From contig DATLYF010000140.1 in NCBI GenBank assembly GCA_035575095.1, positions 1-40,478 of the forward strand: a stretch of DNA of 40,478 nucleotides. Reading direction: 5' to 3'. A program made the translations under genes and the position numbers. The notes under the pieces are model-generated. The model did not search any database, had not been told where the DNA came from, and saw only the letters and a program-made list of their open reading frames with translations. This stretch comes from DATLYF01 sp035575095 (GTDB taxonomy: Bacteria > Pseudomonadota > Gammaproteobacteria > Competibacterales > Competibacteraceae). The number at the start of each line of letters is the position of its first letter. Positions within the stretch are counted from its first letter, which is position 1. This document shows positions 10,303 to 19,600 of the stretch, in pieces.

Positions 10303-11778
10303 ATGGGTACCAACGACGCACAGCAACCGGAAGGCACGGCGCCGGGCGCGGAGGTGCTCACCATGCTCAGCCCGCTCGGCGCCATCATCCGCCGCGAACC
10401 GATCACGGTGCCGCTCCAGGCCAGCGTGCGCGAAGCCCTGGAGACGATGGAGCGGATGCGCATCGGCTCGATCATCGTCGCCGATCCGCAGACCCGCGTC
10501 CCGCTCGGCATCTTCACCCTGCAGGACCTGCTGCGGCGGGTGACGCTGCCGGGCGGTGACCTGCAGCAGCCCATCGCCGGTGTCATGACCTGCGGGCTGA
10601 TCACCCTCAAGCCCCAGGCTACCGCCTACCAGGCGGCGCTGACCATGGCGCGCCATGGTGTGCGGCATGTGCTGGTAGTCGATGGCGAAGAGCGGCTGGT
10701 CGGCATCGTTTCGCAGAACGATCTGTTCACTCTGCAGCGGGTCGGGGTCAAGGAGATCAGCACCGGGATCCGTCTCGCCAGGGACGAAGCGGGACTGCAG
10801 CACGCTGCGCAGGAAATCCGGCGGCTGGCCGACAGCATGCTGGCGCAGGATGTCGGCGCGGAGACACTGACCCATTTCATCTCGACCCTGAACGATCTGC
10901 TGACGGTGCGCACCATCGAGCTGACGGCAGACGAGTTCGCCCTGCCGACAGTGCGCCTGTGCTGGATTGCGATGGGCTCGGAAGGGCGTCTGGAGCAGAC
11001 CTTCAGCACCGATCAGGACAACGGTATCATCTTCGAAGCAGCCGACGATGCCGAAGCCGAGCGCATCCGCCAGGCGCTGCTGCCCTTTGCCCAGGCGGTC
11101 AACAAGAAACTCGATGCCTGCGGCTTTCCGCTGTGCAAGGGCAACATCATGGCCGGCAACCCGCAGTGGTGTCTGTCCCTTGATCAGTGGCGGCGCACCT
11201 TTTACCAGTGGATCCACGAGGCCAAGCCGGAGGCCCTGCTCAATGCCGCCATCTTCTTCGACTTCCGCCCGCTATATGGCGACGAGATTCTCGCCGAGCG
11301 GCTGCGCGAATGGCTGCTCTCCGTCACCGGCGCCAATCCGCTGTTTCTGCGCCAGATGGCGGAGAACGCGCTGCAGTGTCAGCCGCCGCTCGGGCTGATC
11401 CGCGACTTCGTGTTCGACCACTCCAAGGAGTTTCCCCATACCATCGATCTCAAGATGTACGGCTCGCGCCCCTTCGTCGATGCCGCCCGCATCTTCAGCC
11501 TGGCCCACGGCGTGCCGCATACCAGCACGGCTGAGCGCCTGCGCGCGGTGGCCGATACCATGCACTTCAACCGCGATGAGATTGCCGCGGCCATCGAAGG
11601 CTTCTATTTCATCCAGCGCCTGCGCCTGCGCAACCAGCAGCGGTCACAGCTAGGACAGGCAGGGGCGAACCGCATCGACCCGGGCCAGCTCAACGAACTG
11701 GACCGCCATATCCTGAAGGAGGCCTTCAAGCAGGCGCGCAAGCTGCAGACCCGGTTGCGGTTGGGGTATCAGTTGTGA
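10303..11778 (+). CDS. CBS-pair and DUF294 putative nucleotidyltransferase
   Basis: 491 residues. Two CBS domains at about 25-80 and 92-145 (HVLVVDGEERLVGIVSQNDL) probably bind an adenine nucleotide. Residues about 155-300 form the DUF294 nucleotidyltransferase-like domain with the signature GSEGRLEQTFSTDQDNGI, which retains the paired Asp residues near 238-240. A helical DUF294 C-terminal domain follows (about 330-480). The frame is open further upstream, but the ATG at 10303, one base after the exonuclease stop, is the natural start. Proteins of this type are usually found beside acetate uptake and CrbS genes. The substrate is not established; regulation by AMP/ATP through the CBS pair is inference. 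Confidence 0.87.
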   Translation: MGTNDAQQPEGTAPGAEVLTMLSPLGAIIRREPITVPLQASVREALETMERMRIGSIIVADPQTRVPLGIFTLQDLLRRVTLPGGDLQQPIAGVMTCGLITLKPQATAYQAALTMARHGVRHVLVVDGEERLVGIVSQNDLFTLQRVGVKEISTGIRLARDEAGLQHAAQEIRRLADSMLAQDVGAETLTHFISTLNDLLTVRTIELTADEFALPTVRLCWIAMGSEGRLEQTFSTDQDNGIIFEAADDAEAERIRQALLPFAQAVNKKLDACGFPLCKGNIMAGNPQWCLSLDQWRRTFYQWIHEAKPEALLNAAIFFDFRPLYGDEILAERLREWLLSVTGANPLFLRQMAENALQCQPPLGLIRDFVFDHSKEFPHTIDLKMYGSRPFVDAARIFSLAHGVPHTSTAERLRAVADTMHFNRDEIAAAIEGFYFIQRLRLRNQQRSQLGQAGANRIDPGQLNELDRHILKEAFKQARKLQTRLRLGYQL

Positions 11779-11861
11779 AGGGTTGGCCTTGGCATGCCTG
11801 AGGGGTTCCTGGCGTGGAAGCTAAAATGACTTTTCAGTCAATCACACCTGTACTGCCAACT

Positions 11862-11902
11862 AAAAAAGCAAAAGGCCTCGGAGAGTATTCGTCCAAGGCC
11901 TT
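11862..11902 (-). terminator. Rho-independent terminator of tRNA-Thr
   Basis: On the minus strand AAGGCCT pairs with AGGCCTT across a 17-base loop and is followed by a T-rich tail (TTTTGCTTTTTT). It begins 9 bases after the tRNA CCA end. Confidence 0.75.
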
Positions 11903-11910
11903 GATTTTCC

Positions 11911-11986
<76 letters not shown>

Positions 11987-12000
11987 TCGAAAGGTGGGTA

Positions 12001-12029
12001 AGTATAAGAAAACCGCCGCGACGAGACAA
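12001..12029 (-). promoter_or_regulatory. Promoter of tRNA-Thr
   Basis: On the minus strand TTGTCT (12029-12024) and TATACT (12006-12001) are separated by exactly 17 bases. The -10 box ends 14 bases before the tRNA 5' end, and the element sits between the Fur-family stop and the tRNA. Confidence 0.7.
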
Positions 12030-12033
12030 CGCT

Positions 12034-12477
12034 TCAGGTTTTGCTCGCGCTGTTACGCACGCGCACGATGATATCGACGCCGCTGAGCATCATGTCGTTT
12101 GGCAGCGCGGGGAGCTGACCGACCTGTAAGGTGGTTGGGGACAGGTCCGTCAGGGTGCCGGTATCCTCGTTGTAGAGATGGTGATGCTCGGTGGTATTAG
12201 AGTCATAGAAGACCCGGGTCGGATCCACCAAGACCTCGCGGATGATGCCCTTGCTGGCGAACAGGCGCAGCGTGTTGTAGACCGTGGCCTTGGAGACGTT
12301 GCCGCCTTCCTGGTTGACCATGGCCAGCAACTGGTCGGCCGACACGTGCTGGGGACGTGCCAGCATCACACAGGCGATGTCGAGCCGCTGCTGAGTAGGC
12401 AGGATGCCGGCCTGCTCCAGGAGCTTGCGGGCTTCGTAGCGAGGCAGGAGATGACGATAAGAACGTATCTTGACCAT
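12034..12477 (-). CDS. Fur-family transcriptional regulator (Irr-like)
   Basis: 147 residues. The winged-helix DNA-binding domain shows LPTQQRLDIACVML and the recognition helix VSKATVYNTLRLF. The dimer/metal domain contains a His cluster (TEHHHLYNEDTG). The C-terminal CxxC zinc pairs of classical Fur are absent, and the protein has only one Cys, so it is closer to the Irr/short-Fur type, which respond to iron, heme or peroxide. Which signal applies here cannot be read. The -10 box TATACT ends 6 bases before the ATG, so the transcript may be leaderless. It lies downstream of algR on the same strand with a 100-base gap. Confidence 0.85.
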   Translation of the reverse strand: MVKIRSYRHLLPRYEARKLLEQAGILPTQQRLDIACVMLARPQHVSADQLLAMVNQEGGNVSKATVYNTLRLFASKGIIREVLVDPTRVFYDSNTTEHHHLYNEDTGTLTDLSPTTLQVGQLPALPNDMMLSGVDIIVRVRNSASKT

Positions 12478-12483
12478 GATGAA

Positions 12484-12513
12484 AGTATAGGCTTTGGCCG
12501 CCGTCGTCGTCTA
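12484..12513 (-). promoter_or_regulatory. Promoter of the Fur-family gene, predicted leaderless
   Basis: On the minus strand TAGACG (12513-12508) and TATACT (12489-12484) are 18 bases apart. The sixth base after the -10 is 12478, so the expected start of transcription is the A of the ATG at 12477. Confidence 0.5.
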
Positions 12514-12577
12514 TTCCAGGGAGATGGCCAACCCACTGTAATACCGTCATTTTGTGTCCGGTCGGCGGGGCCTGCGC

Positions 12578-13333
12578 CTACTCCCCCTTGAGGTAGCGTT
12601 TGACTAAGGCTACATGACGCCTGCTTACCTCCAGACGTTCCTTGACTTCCCTCAAGAGGGCGAAATATCGCCCGTCCCGGCTGCGTTCGATGCCCAAGAG
12701 ATGCTCGGTCGCCACCAAAGCGTTGCGGTGGATGCGCAGAAAGCGCTCGCCCAGTTCGCCAGCCAGCTCCTTGAGCGGGTCCTCAATGATGGCTTCGCCA
12801 TGGAGGTGGCGGACCGTCACGTATTTCTGGTCGGCGCGGAAGAACAGCACGTTGCCGATGGGTATCAGTTCCAGCCGGCCGCCCAGCTTGGCACAGATAT
12901 GGGTACGGCGCTGGGCGGTCGCCTCGCCAGATGGCGCTGGCCGCACACGTTCCAGGTTGTTGAGCTGGGCGCGGTTGATGCGACAGGCGCTCTGCAGCGA
13001 GCGCTGCAATTGCTCCTTGCGGATCGGCTTGAGCAGATAGCCTGCGGGCTGGCTGTCGAAGGCGTCCAGGGCATGCTCGCCGTAGGCGGTGGTGAAGATG
13101 ATGGCCGGCGGCTGGGGAAGGCGGTTGAGTGTATTGGCCGCTTCCAGGCCGTCCATGCCGGGCATGCGGATGTCCATGAGCACGATGTCCGGGGCCAGTT
13201 GCTCGGCCAGGCGCAAGGCCTCCTGCCCATTGCCCGCTTCGCCGCAAAGGACATAGCCGGGCAGTTCCCGCAGTAGTTGTTTCAGGCGCTCCCGAGCCAG
13301 CGGCTCATCGTCTACCACCATCACCTGGATCAT
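12578..13333 (-). CDS. algR: LytTR-type response regulator, AlgR-like
   Basis: 251 residues. The receiver domain starts MIQVMVVDDEPLARERL with phospho-acceptor D54 (VLMDIRMPGMDG). The C-terminal LytTR DNA-binding domain starts near residue 145 and includes FFRADQKYVTVRH and FLRIHRNALVA. Length and order match AlgR, which with its kinase FimS/AlgZ controls type IV pilus minor pilin genes and other traits in Pseudomonas. The ATG at 13333 overlaps the algZ stop (ATGA); a longer open frame upstream lies inside algZ and is ignored. The pilus genes are divergent, on the other side of algZ, which supports the same role here. Confidence 0.88.
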   Translation of the reverse strand: MIQVMVVDDEPLARERLKQLLRELPGYVLCGEAGNGQEALRLAEQLAPDIVLMDIRMPGMDGLEAANTLNRLPQPPAIIFTTAYGEHALDAFDSQPAGYLLKPIRKEQLQRSLQSACRINRAQLNNLERVRPAPSGEATAQRRTHICAKLGGRLELIPIGNVLFFRADQKYVTVRHLHGEAIIEDPLKELAGELGERFLRIHRNALVATEHLLGIERSRDGRYFALLREVKERLEVSRRHVALVKRYLKGE

Positions 13334-14397
13334 AGGCTCGACTCCAGCGGTATAGCGAACTGTACCGAATAACGCTCCGCATCCTGCCGAATCCTGAAAT
13401 GACTGGCCTCCCCATAGGCCAACGCCAGCCGCTGGCGGATGTTTTCCTGGGCGATCTGCTGCCCGCGCCGGGGGGCGAGCGGGGCGCTCGATAGCGGATT
13501 GCTCAGGTTCACCTCTAGGCGATCGTGGCGGCGGTGGATAGCGATGCTCAGCGTGCCGCCTTGCGGTCTGGGCTGTATGCCGTGGTAGATGGCGTTTTCC
13601 ACCAGCGGCTGCAGGATCAGGCTGGGAATGGGCGTATCCAGCGGCACGTCCGGAGCGAGACGCCACTCGACCTGCAAGCGCTCGCCCAGACGCAATGACT
13701 CGATGGCCAGATAGCGGCGCACCACGTCCAGCTCTTCGCCCAGCGTAGTCCGACTCCCCTGGCGCAGCGCGACCCGGAACAGATCGGCCAGATCCAGCAC
13801 CACCGCTTCGGCCTGCGGTGGGTCACGCTGCACCAGGCTGGCGATGGTGTTGAGGCAGTTGAACAGGAAATGGGGACGGATACGCGCCTGCAGGGCCTCG
13901 AAGCGGGCGCGCGCTTCGGCCTGCACCTGGGACTTCCATTGGTGCTGCAGGTACAGATAACGCAGGGCGATGAAGGCGATGAGGCCGCTGATGGCCAGGT
14001 TGCGCCAAATCGTGTGCCAGCCCGCGCCGAGCCCTTCACTGTCGAACAGCATAAGCCCCAGGATCGAATAGAGCAGGGTGACCAGCTGGATCAGGGTGAA
14101 GCTGAGAAAGGCCGTGGCGCGCGGCGAGAGTGCACCTCCCAGGCGCTGAGCGGCGCATAGCAGCGCCGCCGAGGTCAGGGCGATCCACTGGATGAATAGG
14201 GAGTTGAAAGCCAGTTGCAGCCAGAAGCTCTCCACCTCCTCGGTCTGCGCCAGGGCCAGTATCAGGGCCAGCAGCTCGCTGATGACGACAATCAGGAAGA
14301 TAGAGGTATTGGCGCACAGATCGGGGAGCAGTCTGTTGTCCGAGGTCCCGGGCCGCGCTGTAGGCGTTGTCGTTGTTCTGGCGTGCTCCGCACTCAT
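13330..14397 (-). CDS. algZ: Sensor histidine kinase, FimS/AlgZ-like (LytS family)
   Basis: 355 residues from the ATG at 14397, which has an AGGA ribosome site upstream. The frame extends further but without a better start. Four hydrophobic segments fill about 32-50, 58-82, 94-117 and 130-148. The His_kinase domain has acceptor His176 in RIRPHFLFNCLNT and a PLVENAIYHG N-box. The family pairs with LytTR regulators, and algR follows with a 4-base overlap. It probably signals surface contact or an envelope state to the regulator. The 198-base gap to pilV holds the divergent control region. Confidence 0.87.
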   Translation of the reverse strand: MSAEHARTTTTPTARPGTSDNRLLPDLCANTSIFLIVVISELLALILALAQTEEVESFWLQLAFNSLFIQWIALTSAALLCAAQRLGGALSPRATAFLSFTLIQLVTLLYSILGLMLFDSEGLGAGWHTIWRNLAISGLIAFIALRYLYLQHQWKSQVQAEARARFEALQARIRPHFLFNCLNTIASLVQRDPPQAEAVVLDLADLFRVALRQGSRTTLGEELDVVRRYLAIESLRLGERLQVEWRLAPDVPLDTPIPSLILQPLVENAIYHGIQPRPQGGTLSIAIHRRHDRLEVNLSNPLSSAPLAPRRGQQIAQENIRQRLALAYGEASHFRIRQDAERYSVQFAIPLESSL

Positions 14398-14431
14398 AGG
14401 GTTCCTGCTGGGTGGGGTCCCAACCGCTGAT

Positions 14432-14453
14432 CGCCGCAGTTTAACCGCTTGTG
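14432..14453. promoter_or_regulatory. Candidate AlgR/LytTR binding repeats between algZ and pilV
   Basis: Two AACCGCT copies start at 14432 and 14443, 11 bases apart, which is one helical turn. The second reads ACCGCTTGTG, 7 of 10 matches to the Pseudomonas AlgR box ACCGTTCGTC. LytTR proteins bind phased direct repeats. The assignment is a hypothesis from position and partial match. Confidence 0.3.
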
Positions 14454-14595
14454 CCGCGGCTGGCTGCAAAACGGCCGGCATTCAGTATCGTTAGCTTGAG
14501 AAAAGAATACTTGCCGGCGCAAGGATACGCCTGGTGTCGTAGAGGGCGGTGGTCGGCGGGACGGGCGGGATCGGAACGGTGAAAGAGGTCAGTCG

Positions 14596-15159
14596 ATGCC
14601 CATGAATGATGCAAAGCATCCTGCCGGTGCGGGTGTGCATCGGCGGGCAGCGGGGTTCACCCTGATCGAGGTGCTGGTGGCGATGATCGTCATGGCGATC
14701 GGCCTGCTGGGGGTGGCCTCATTGCAAATTTTTTCACTGCGCGGCAGCTACGAGGGGTTGCAGCGCAGCCAGGCGGCGGCGCTGGCCAATGCCGTCATCG
14801 ATCGTATGCGCAGCAATCCGGAGCGCCTGGCCAGCTACGCCGGCACCCGCGGCGGCAGCACCACCACCAGCGAGCCCGCCGCGACCTGTGGCGACAAGGA
14901 GACTTGTCTGACGGTGTTGGCCGCCCGAGATCTGTACGAGCTGGAAAAGCTCGCCGAGGCTTCGGATTCTCTCATCGATCCCCGTATCTGCATCAGCAAC
15001 AACGCCAACACCATCACCGTGGTGGTGGCCTGGCGCGGCATGGAGAAGCGGGGCGATACCAGCGCGGCGTTGAACGACTGCGGCAAGAACGACATCGACA
15101 ACGCCTACCTGAAACAGATCGTGATGACTACCTACATCGCCCCCAGCAATCCCTACTGA
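14596..15159 (+). CDS. pilV: Type IV pilus minor pilin PilV, cluster 1
   Basis: 187 residues. The prepilin leader ends RRAAG and is followed by FTLIEVLVAMIVMAIGLLGVA, with Gly20 as the peptidase site and Glu at +5. The region after the helix matches PilV (SLRGSYEGLQRSQAAALANAVIDRMRSNP). AAGAGG is spaced 7 bases before the ATG at 14596; a second ATG at 14602 is possible. PilV is a priming minor pilin that helps start assembly and carry PilY1 to the tip. First gene of the pilV-W-X-Y1-E operon, divergent from algZ. No FimT/FimU homologue precedes it, unlike the usual operon. Confidence 0.92.
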   Translation: MPMNDAKHPAGAGVHRRAAGFTLIEVLVAMIVMAIGLLGVASLQIFSLRGSYEGLQRSQAAALANAVIDRMRSNPERLASYAGTRGGSTTTSEPAATCGDKETCLTVLAARDLYELEKLAEASDSLIDPRICISNNANTITVVVAWRGMEKRGDTSAALNDCGKNDIDNAYLKQIVMTTYIAPSNPY

Positions 15160-15164
15160 CGGTC

Positions 15165-16109
15165 ATGAACGCACAACCCTTACTCATTTCGCGGCGACAA
15201 GTCGGTCTGTCCTTGGTCGAGATCCTCGTCGGACTCGCCTTGGGACTGCTGATCACCTCGGGGTTCATCTCCATGTTCCTGTCCAGCAAGAGCTCCTACA
15301 ACGCCACCGAGCGCAATGCCCGGCTGCAGGAGAACGGCCGTATCGCCCTCAACATCCTGGCCTCGGAAATTCGCCATGCCAATTTCTGGGGGCAGCTACT
15401 GAATGCCGACAACATCATCAAACCCAGCATCACCTTCAGCGGCTGTCAGGCCTGGGCAAGCGAGCCCACCGGGCAGCGCCTCATGAGCACCACCGATCCC
15501 AACTCGGGGGCACCATTCGACACCTGCCTGAGTGCAACCGAGATCGCCAAGATTCCCGCAGACACCAGCGTGATCGCCATCAAGCGGGTCAGCAACCGGA
15601 CCATCGACTACACGACACTACCGGCCAACGAGTGGTACCTGCGTTCCCACGGTGCCGGCGGCGAGCTCAAGATCAAGGGCACCGGCGATTCTGCCAAGCC
15701 CGCGGACCGCGAGGACTGGCTCTACGAACCCAAGCTCTACTTCGTGAAGACGGATGCCAATGGCTTACCCGAACTCTGCCGGGTGGACAGCATCATGCGC
15801 AGCCAGCAGACCATCTGTCTGGTGCAAGGCGTGGAAATGCTGCACATCGAATACGGCGTCGATACCGACAGCAACGGCGTCCCCAACTGCTACAGCACCG
15901 ACCCCACGGCCTGCGGGGCCACGCCCGGCGATACCGTCAGCGCCTCCATCTACTTGCTGATGCGTGATCTCGAGGAGGATCGGGGCTACACCAACAAGAC
16001 CACCTACCGGCTGGGCAGCCTGGAGGTGGACGTGGACGACCATTACCACCGGGCGGTGTTCAATACCACGGTCATCGCCGAGAACAAACGCTATCTGCCT
16101 GTCAGGTGA
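15165..16109 (+). CDS. pilW: Type IV pilus minor pilin PilW, cluster 1
   Basis: 314 residues from the ATG at 15165, 5 bases after the pilV stop. The class III leader ends RRQVG and is followed by LSLVEILVGLALGLLITSGF. RNARLQENGRIALNILASEIRHANFWG is typical of PilW, as is the C-terminal YRLGSLEVDVDDHYHRAVFNTTV segment. It is a large minor pilin of the tip-priming complex with PilV and PilX. The open frame extends upstream into pilV but without support. The gene overlaps nothing and is followed by pilX after 6 bases. Confidence 0.92.
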   Translation: MNAQPLLISRRQVGLSLVEILVGLALGLLITSGFISMFLSSKSSYNATERNARLQENGRIALNILASEIRHANFWGQLLNADNIIKPSITFSGCQAWASEPTGQRLMSTTDPNSGAPFDTCLSATEIAKIPADTSVIAIKRVSNRTIDYTTLPANEWYLRSHGAGGELKIKGTGDSAKPADREDWLYEPKLYFVKTDANGLPELCRVDSIMRSQQTICLVQGVEMLHIEYGVDTDSNGVPNCYSTDPTACGATPGDTVSASIYLLMRDLEEDRGYTNKTTYRLGSLEVDVDDHYHRAVFNTTVIAENKRYLPVR

Positions 16110-16115
16110 GTACCC

Positions 16116-16592
16116 ATGAGTACGAGAACGAGACAGCAAGGTGCCGCCCTGATCATCGGCCTGCTGATCCTGGTGGTGGTGACGATCATCGGGCTGACCA
16201 GCATGAACGCCGGCGTCCTGGAGTTGCGCATGGCCTCCAACGACGAGCTGCGGGTCAACGTCCAGCAGATCGCCCAGGGGGTGGTGGACTGGGTGGCCGA
16301 AGGTAGGGTCAAGCTCAAGGGCAATCCCGGCGATATCACCCAGTGCTCCAGCAATTATTCCTGCTCCGATAAATGGACGGGGACCACGCCGATCAGCGCC
16401 AAGGACACGGTGGTGGTGCGGCGCATCTACCCGGCCAGCGCGCCGCCGCCGCGCATGCGCAGCTACGAGTACAGCGTCGGCATCCCGGCCAACTTCTTCC
16501 AGGTGGAGGCCCAGCGCAACCAGCCCGGCAGCACTGACGGCTACGTGCGCATCGTCCAGGGCATGATGCTGCTGGAGCCGGGTGCCAGATAA
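16116..16592 (+). CDS. pilX: Type IV pilus minor pilin PilX, cluster 1
   Basis: 158 residues. A short leader, MSTRTRQQG, precedes AALIIGLLILVVVTIIGLTSMNA. There is no Glu at +5, as is usual in PilX and GspK-like pilins. The conserved LELRMASND and a C-terminal YVRIVQGMMLL segment follow. It belongs to the PilVWX complex that caps pilin nucleation and binds PilY1. It starts 6 bases after pilW and is followed by pilY1 in the same direction. Confidence 0.9.
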   Translation: MSTRTRQQGAALIIGLLILVVVTIIGLTSMNAGVLELRMASNDELRVNVQQIAQGVVDWVAEGRVKLKGNPGDITQCSSNYSCSDKWTGTTPISAKDTVVVRRIYPASAPPPRMRSYEYSVGIPANFFQVEAQRNQPGSTDGYVRIVQGMMLLEPGAR

Positions 16593-16648
16593 TCGCGGTT
16601 TCCCAAAAGAAGAATCGGTGTGAAAACTTCGCAAGAGTGTTCGCGAAA

Positions 16649-19600
16649 ATGAGAACGAAGAATCTGTTGGCCACTCTCGCCATGGCCGGTGCTCTATTCG
16701 GGATGGGTATCCTGAACATGCCTGCGGTCCAGGCGGACGATACGGATATCTATTTCACTCAAAACCGGCGGGATACCGACGAGCCGCTAGTGATGTTCAG
16801 CATCGACTGGCGTCCCAATTTGGCGGCATCAGCCTCCTGCCCTGTGGGTTCCTCCTGTTATGAGTCCATCGGCAATTATCTGGATGTGCCGGATCCTTCG
16901 AATCTGACCCAGTTCGACATCTACCGGGCCGTGTTGAAAAAGGTCTTCGAGCCTTTGGAAGGAGTGAAGATCGGGCTGATGATCAATCATAACCAAGGCA
17001 CTGGTAAAAGCTGTTCCGGACCGCAAAGCGGTAATAATAAATGCACTACGGGCGGCTTCATCGCCTTCGGCTTCCAGTCAATGCAGAAGAACGACGCGAA
17101 TGGCGCCAAGGCGGCTTTCCACGCCAAGCTCAAGAAACTGCCCTTGCCAAAAGGCAACGAATCCCACTCCTACCAGGGCGGCGAACTGTTCTTCGAGTTC
17201 TTCCGTTACCTCACCGGCCAGGGGGTCTACAATGGTCACAACGGCTGGTCTAGCTTCGATTTCAACGAAACCTACAACAGTGACAATGGCATGAGCAACA
17301 CGGGAAGTGTGCCCAAATTTGATTTCGGTTGGGATACCTCGATTGAGCAAAAGATTAACGGTAAGGACACCTACATTTCACCGCTGATCAAGTCTTCGGC
17401 CTGCGCCAAGATCTTCACCGTCAACATCCTCTTCCAGGTATCCAACCAGGATGCTGATTCCGATAGCGCCATTACGGCCACCAAGGCCAATGGCGGCATG
17501 GCCGGTATTGGCACCATCGGACAAAACAACCGCTTCGAGAAAGTGCTGTCCTGGCTGCGCGATACTGATCTGGGCGATGGTACCTACGGTGCCGCCCCTA
17601 GCCTCGAGGGCAAGCAGTCGGTTATTTCGTATTTTCTGACGCCCAAGGACAACGGCCAGACCGTCGATGGCTACGCCCGCGCCGGCGGCACCAGCGCTTC
17701 CATCGAGCTGAAATCGGACCCCGAAGAACTGGTCAAGACCCTGCAGGGCATCCTCAATGAAATCCTCAGCGTCAGCACCACCTTCGTTTCCGCCTCGGTG
17801 CCGGTCAACGTCTTCAACCGCTCGGAGATCCTGGACAATGTCTACCTGGCGCTGTTCCAGCCGGCAGAAAAAACGGTCTGGCCGGGCAACGTAAAGAAGC
17901 TGAAGATTAACAGCGACCTGGTGCTGGTCGATGCCAACAACCAACCGGCTGTCGCCAACGACGGGCGCATCAAGTACGACGCCCTGACCTATTGGACCGA
18001 TGTCAGCAAGCTGCCGCCGCTGCCCGATCCCAATCTGGATAGCTCCGACGAGAAGCAATACGCGGTAGCCGGCAGGGATGGCCGCTTCGTGCCGCGCGGA
18101 GGCGCTGGTCACAAGATTCCCGGGTGGCGCATGCCGCCTGGTACTACAGGTGCCGAGCCGGGAACCACCAACAGCGGCGCTCGCAAACTGTATACCCAGG
18201 ACGGATCCAGCCTGTATCCCCTCAATGTGGATGACACGACCGCTAATGAGCTCATGGCCGATCTGGGCGTGACCGGTGCGACGGGCACGGAAAAGCGGAA
18301 CCGGGCCAAGTGCCTCATCAAATACATCCGCGGCTACGACGTCAGCAATATCGACAACTGCAGCACGACGCCAGTGCGGTCCTGGCTGATGAGTGACATC
18401 CTGCATTCGCGACCGCAGCCCATCAACTACGGCGGCAATACCAGCAATCCCGATATCCGCCTCGTGTTCGGCAGCAACGACGGCTTCATGCGCATGCTGC
18501 GCAACACCGACAGTGCTGGCGGCGAACTGGGTGCCGAGACCTGGGCCTTCATGCCCCGCGAACTGCTGCAGAATGTCGACACTTGGCGCAAGAACGCCAA
18601 CGGCGGCACCCACCTCTACGGAGTGGACGGTCAGCCTGCGGTGTATATGTTCGACAAGGATGCCGATGGCAACATTGAGTCCGGCGACGGCGACAAGGTC
18701 TGGCTGTTCTTCGGACTGCGCCGCGGCGGCAAGGCATATTACGCCCTGGACATCACCAATCCCGATTCGCCCAGCTTCAAGTGGAAGATCATCGAGAGCA
18801 TGACGGATTTCGGCGAATTGGGCCTGACCTTCTCCAAGCCCGCTGTAGGCGAACTGGACTGGGGTTCGGGGCGCAAGCCGGTGCTGATCTTCGGGGGCGG
18901 CTACGACAAGAAGAAGGACGTGCGCAACAGCGACGGTACCTCCAAGGTATACGCCACCGGCGAGTACGACGACGAGGGCAACGCCCTGTTCGTGGTCGAC
19001 GCCGATACCGGCAAGCTGGTGTGGAAAGCGGTGCGCAGCGGCAGTAGCAGTGGCTCGGTCTATGTCAACTCCGCCCTCAAGGACAGCATCCCTTCGGAGG
19101 TGAACGCCTTCGACTCCGATGGCGACGGTCTGCTCGACCGGGCTTACGTGGGCGATACCGGCGGCGTGCTCTGGCGCGCCGACCTGGCCGGCAGCGACCG
19201 CAGCAAGTGGAGCATGAAGCCGGTGCTCTCCGTCGGGCGGCATTCCATCGGCGGCGAGGATCGGCGCTTCTTCCACCGGCCGGACATCGCCCTGACCAAG
19301 GACGATACCGGCCCCTTCGACGCGGTGGTGATCGGCTCGGGCGATCGGCCCAATCCCCTGGAGGTGACGATCGATAACCAGCTCTACATGTTCAAGGACC
19401 GCAACATCACGAGCGGTAGCCCGCCGTCCACCGTGGTCGATGGCTCGGCCCTGGCGGATTTGACCAGCAACTGTCTGCAGGATGCAGACCTGAGCTGCTC
19501 GCCCGAACCCGACCTCAGCAAGGGCTGGTACATCACCCTGGAGCAGCCGGGCGAGAAGATGTTGTCCTCGCCTCTGACCTTGAGCGGAGCGGTATTCTTT

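Noticed and set aside
8244..10610. A 788-codon minus-strand frame opposite the exonuclease and CBS genes
   Set aside because: It is antisense to well-supported genes; its His/Gln/Arg-rich translation is typical of a shadow frame.
11821..11845. Short inverted repeat TGACT/AGTCA after the CBS-DUF294 gene
   Set aside because: A five-base stem is too short to support a function.
13334..13666. 111-codon N-terminal extension of algR
   Set aside because: It runs inside algZ in another frame; the receiver domain begins exactly at the ATG overlapping the algZ stop.
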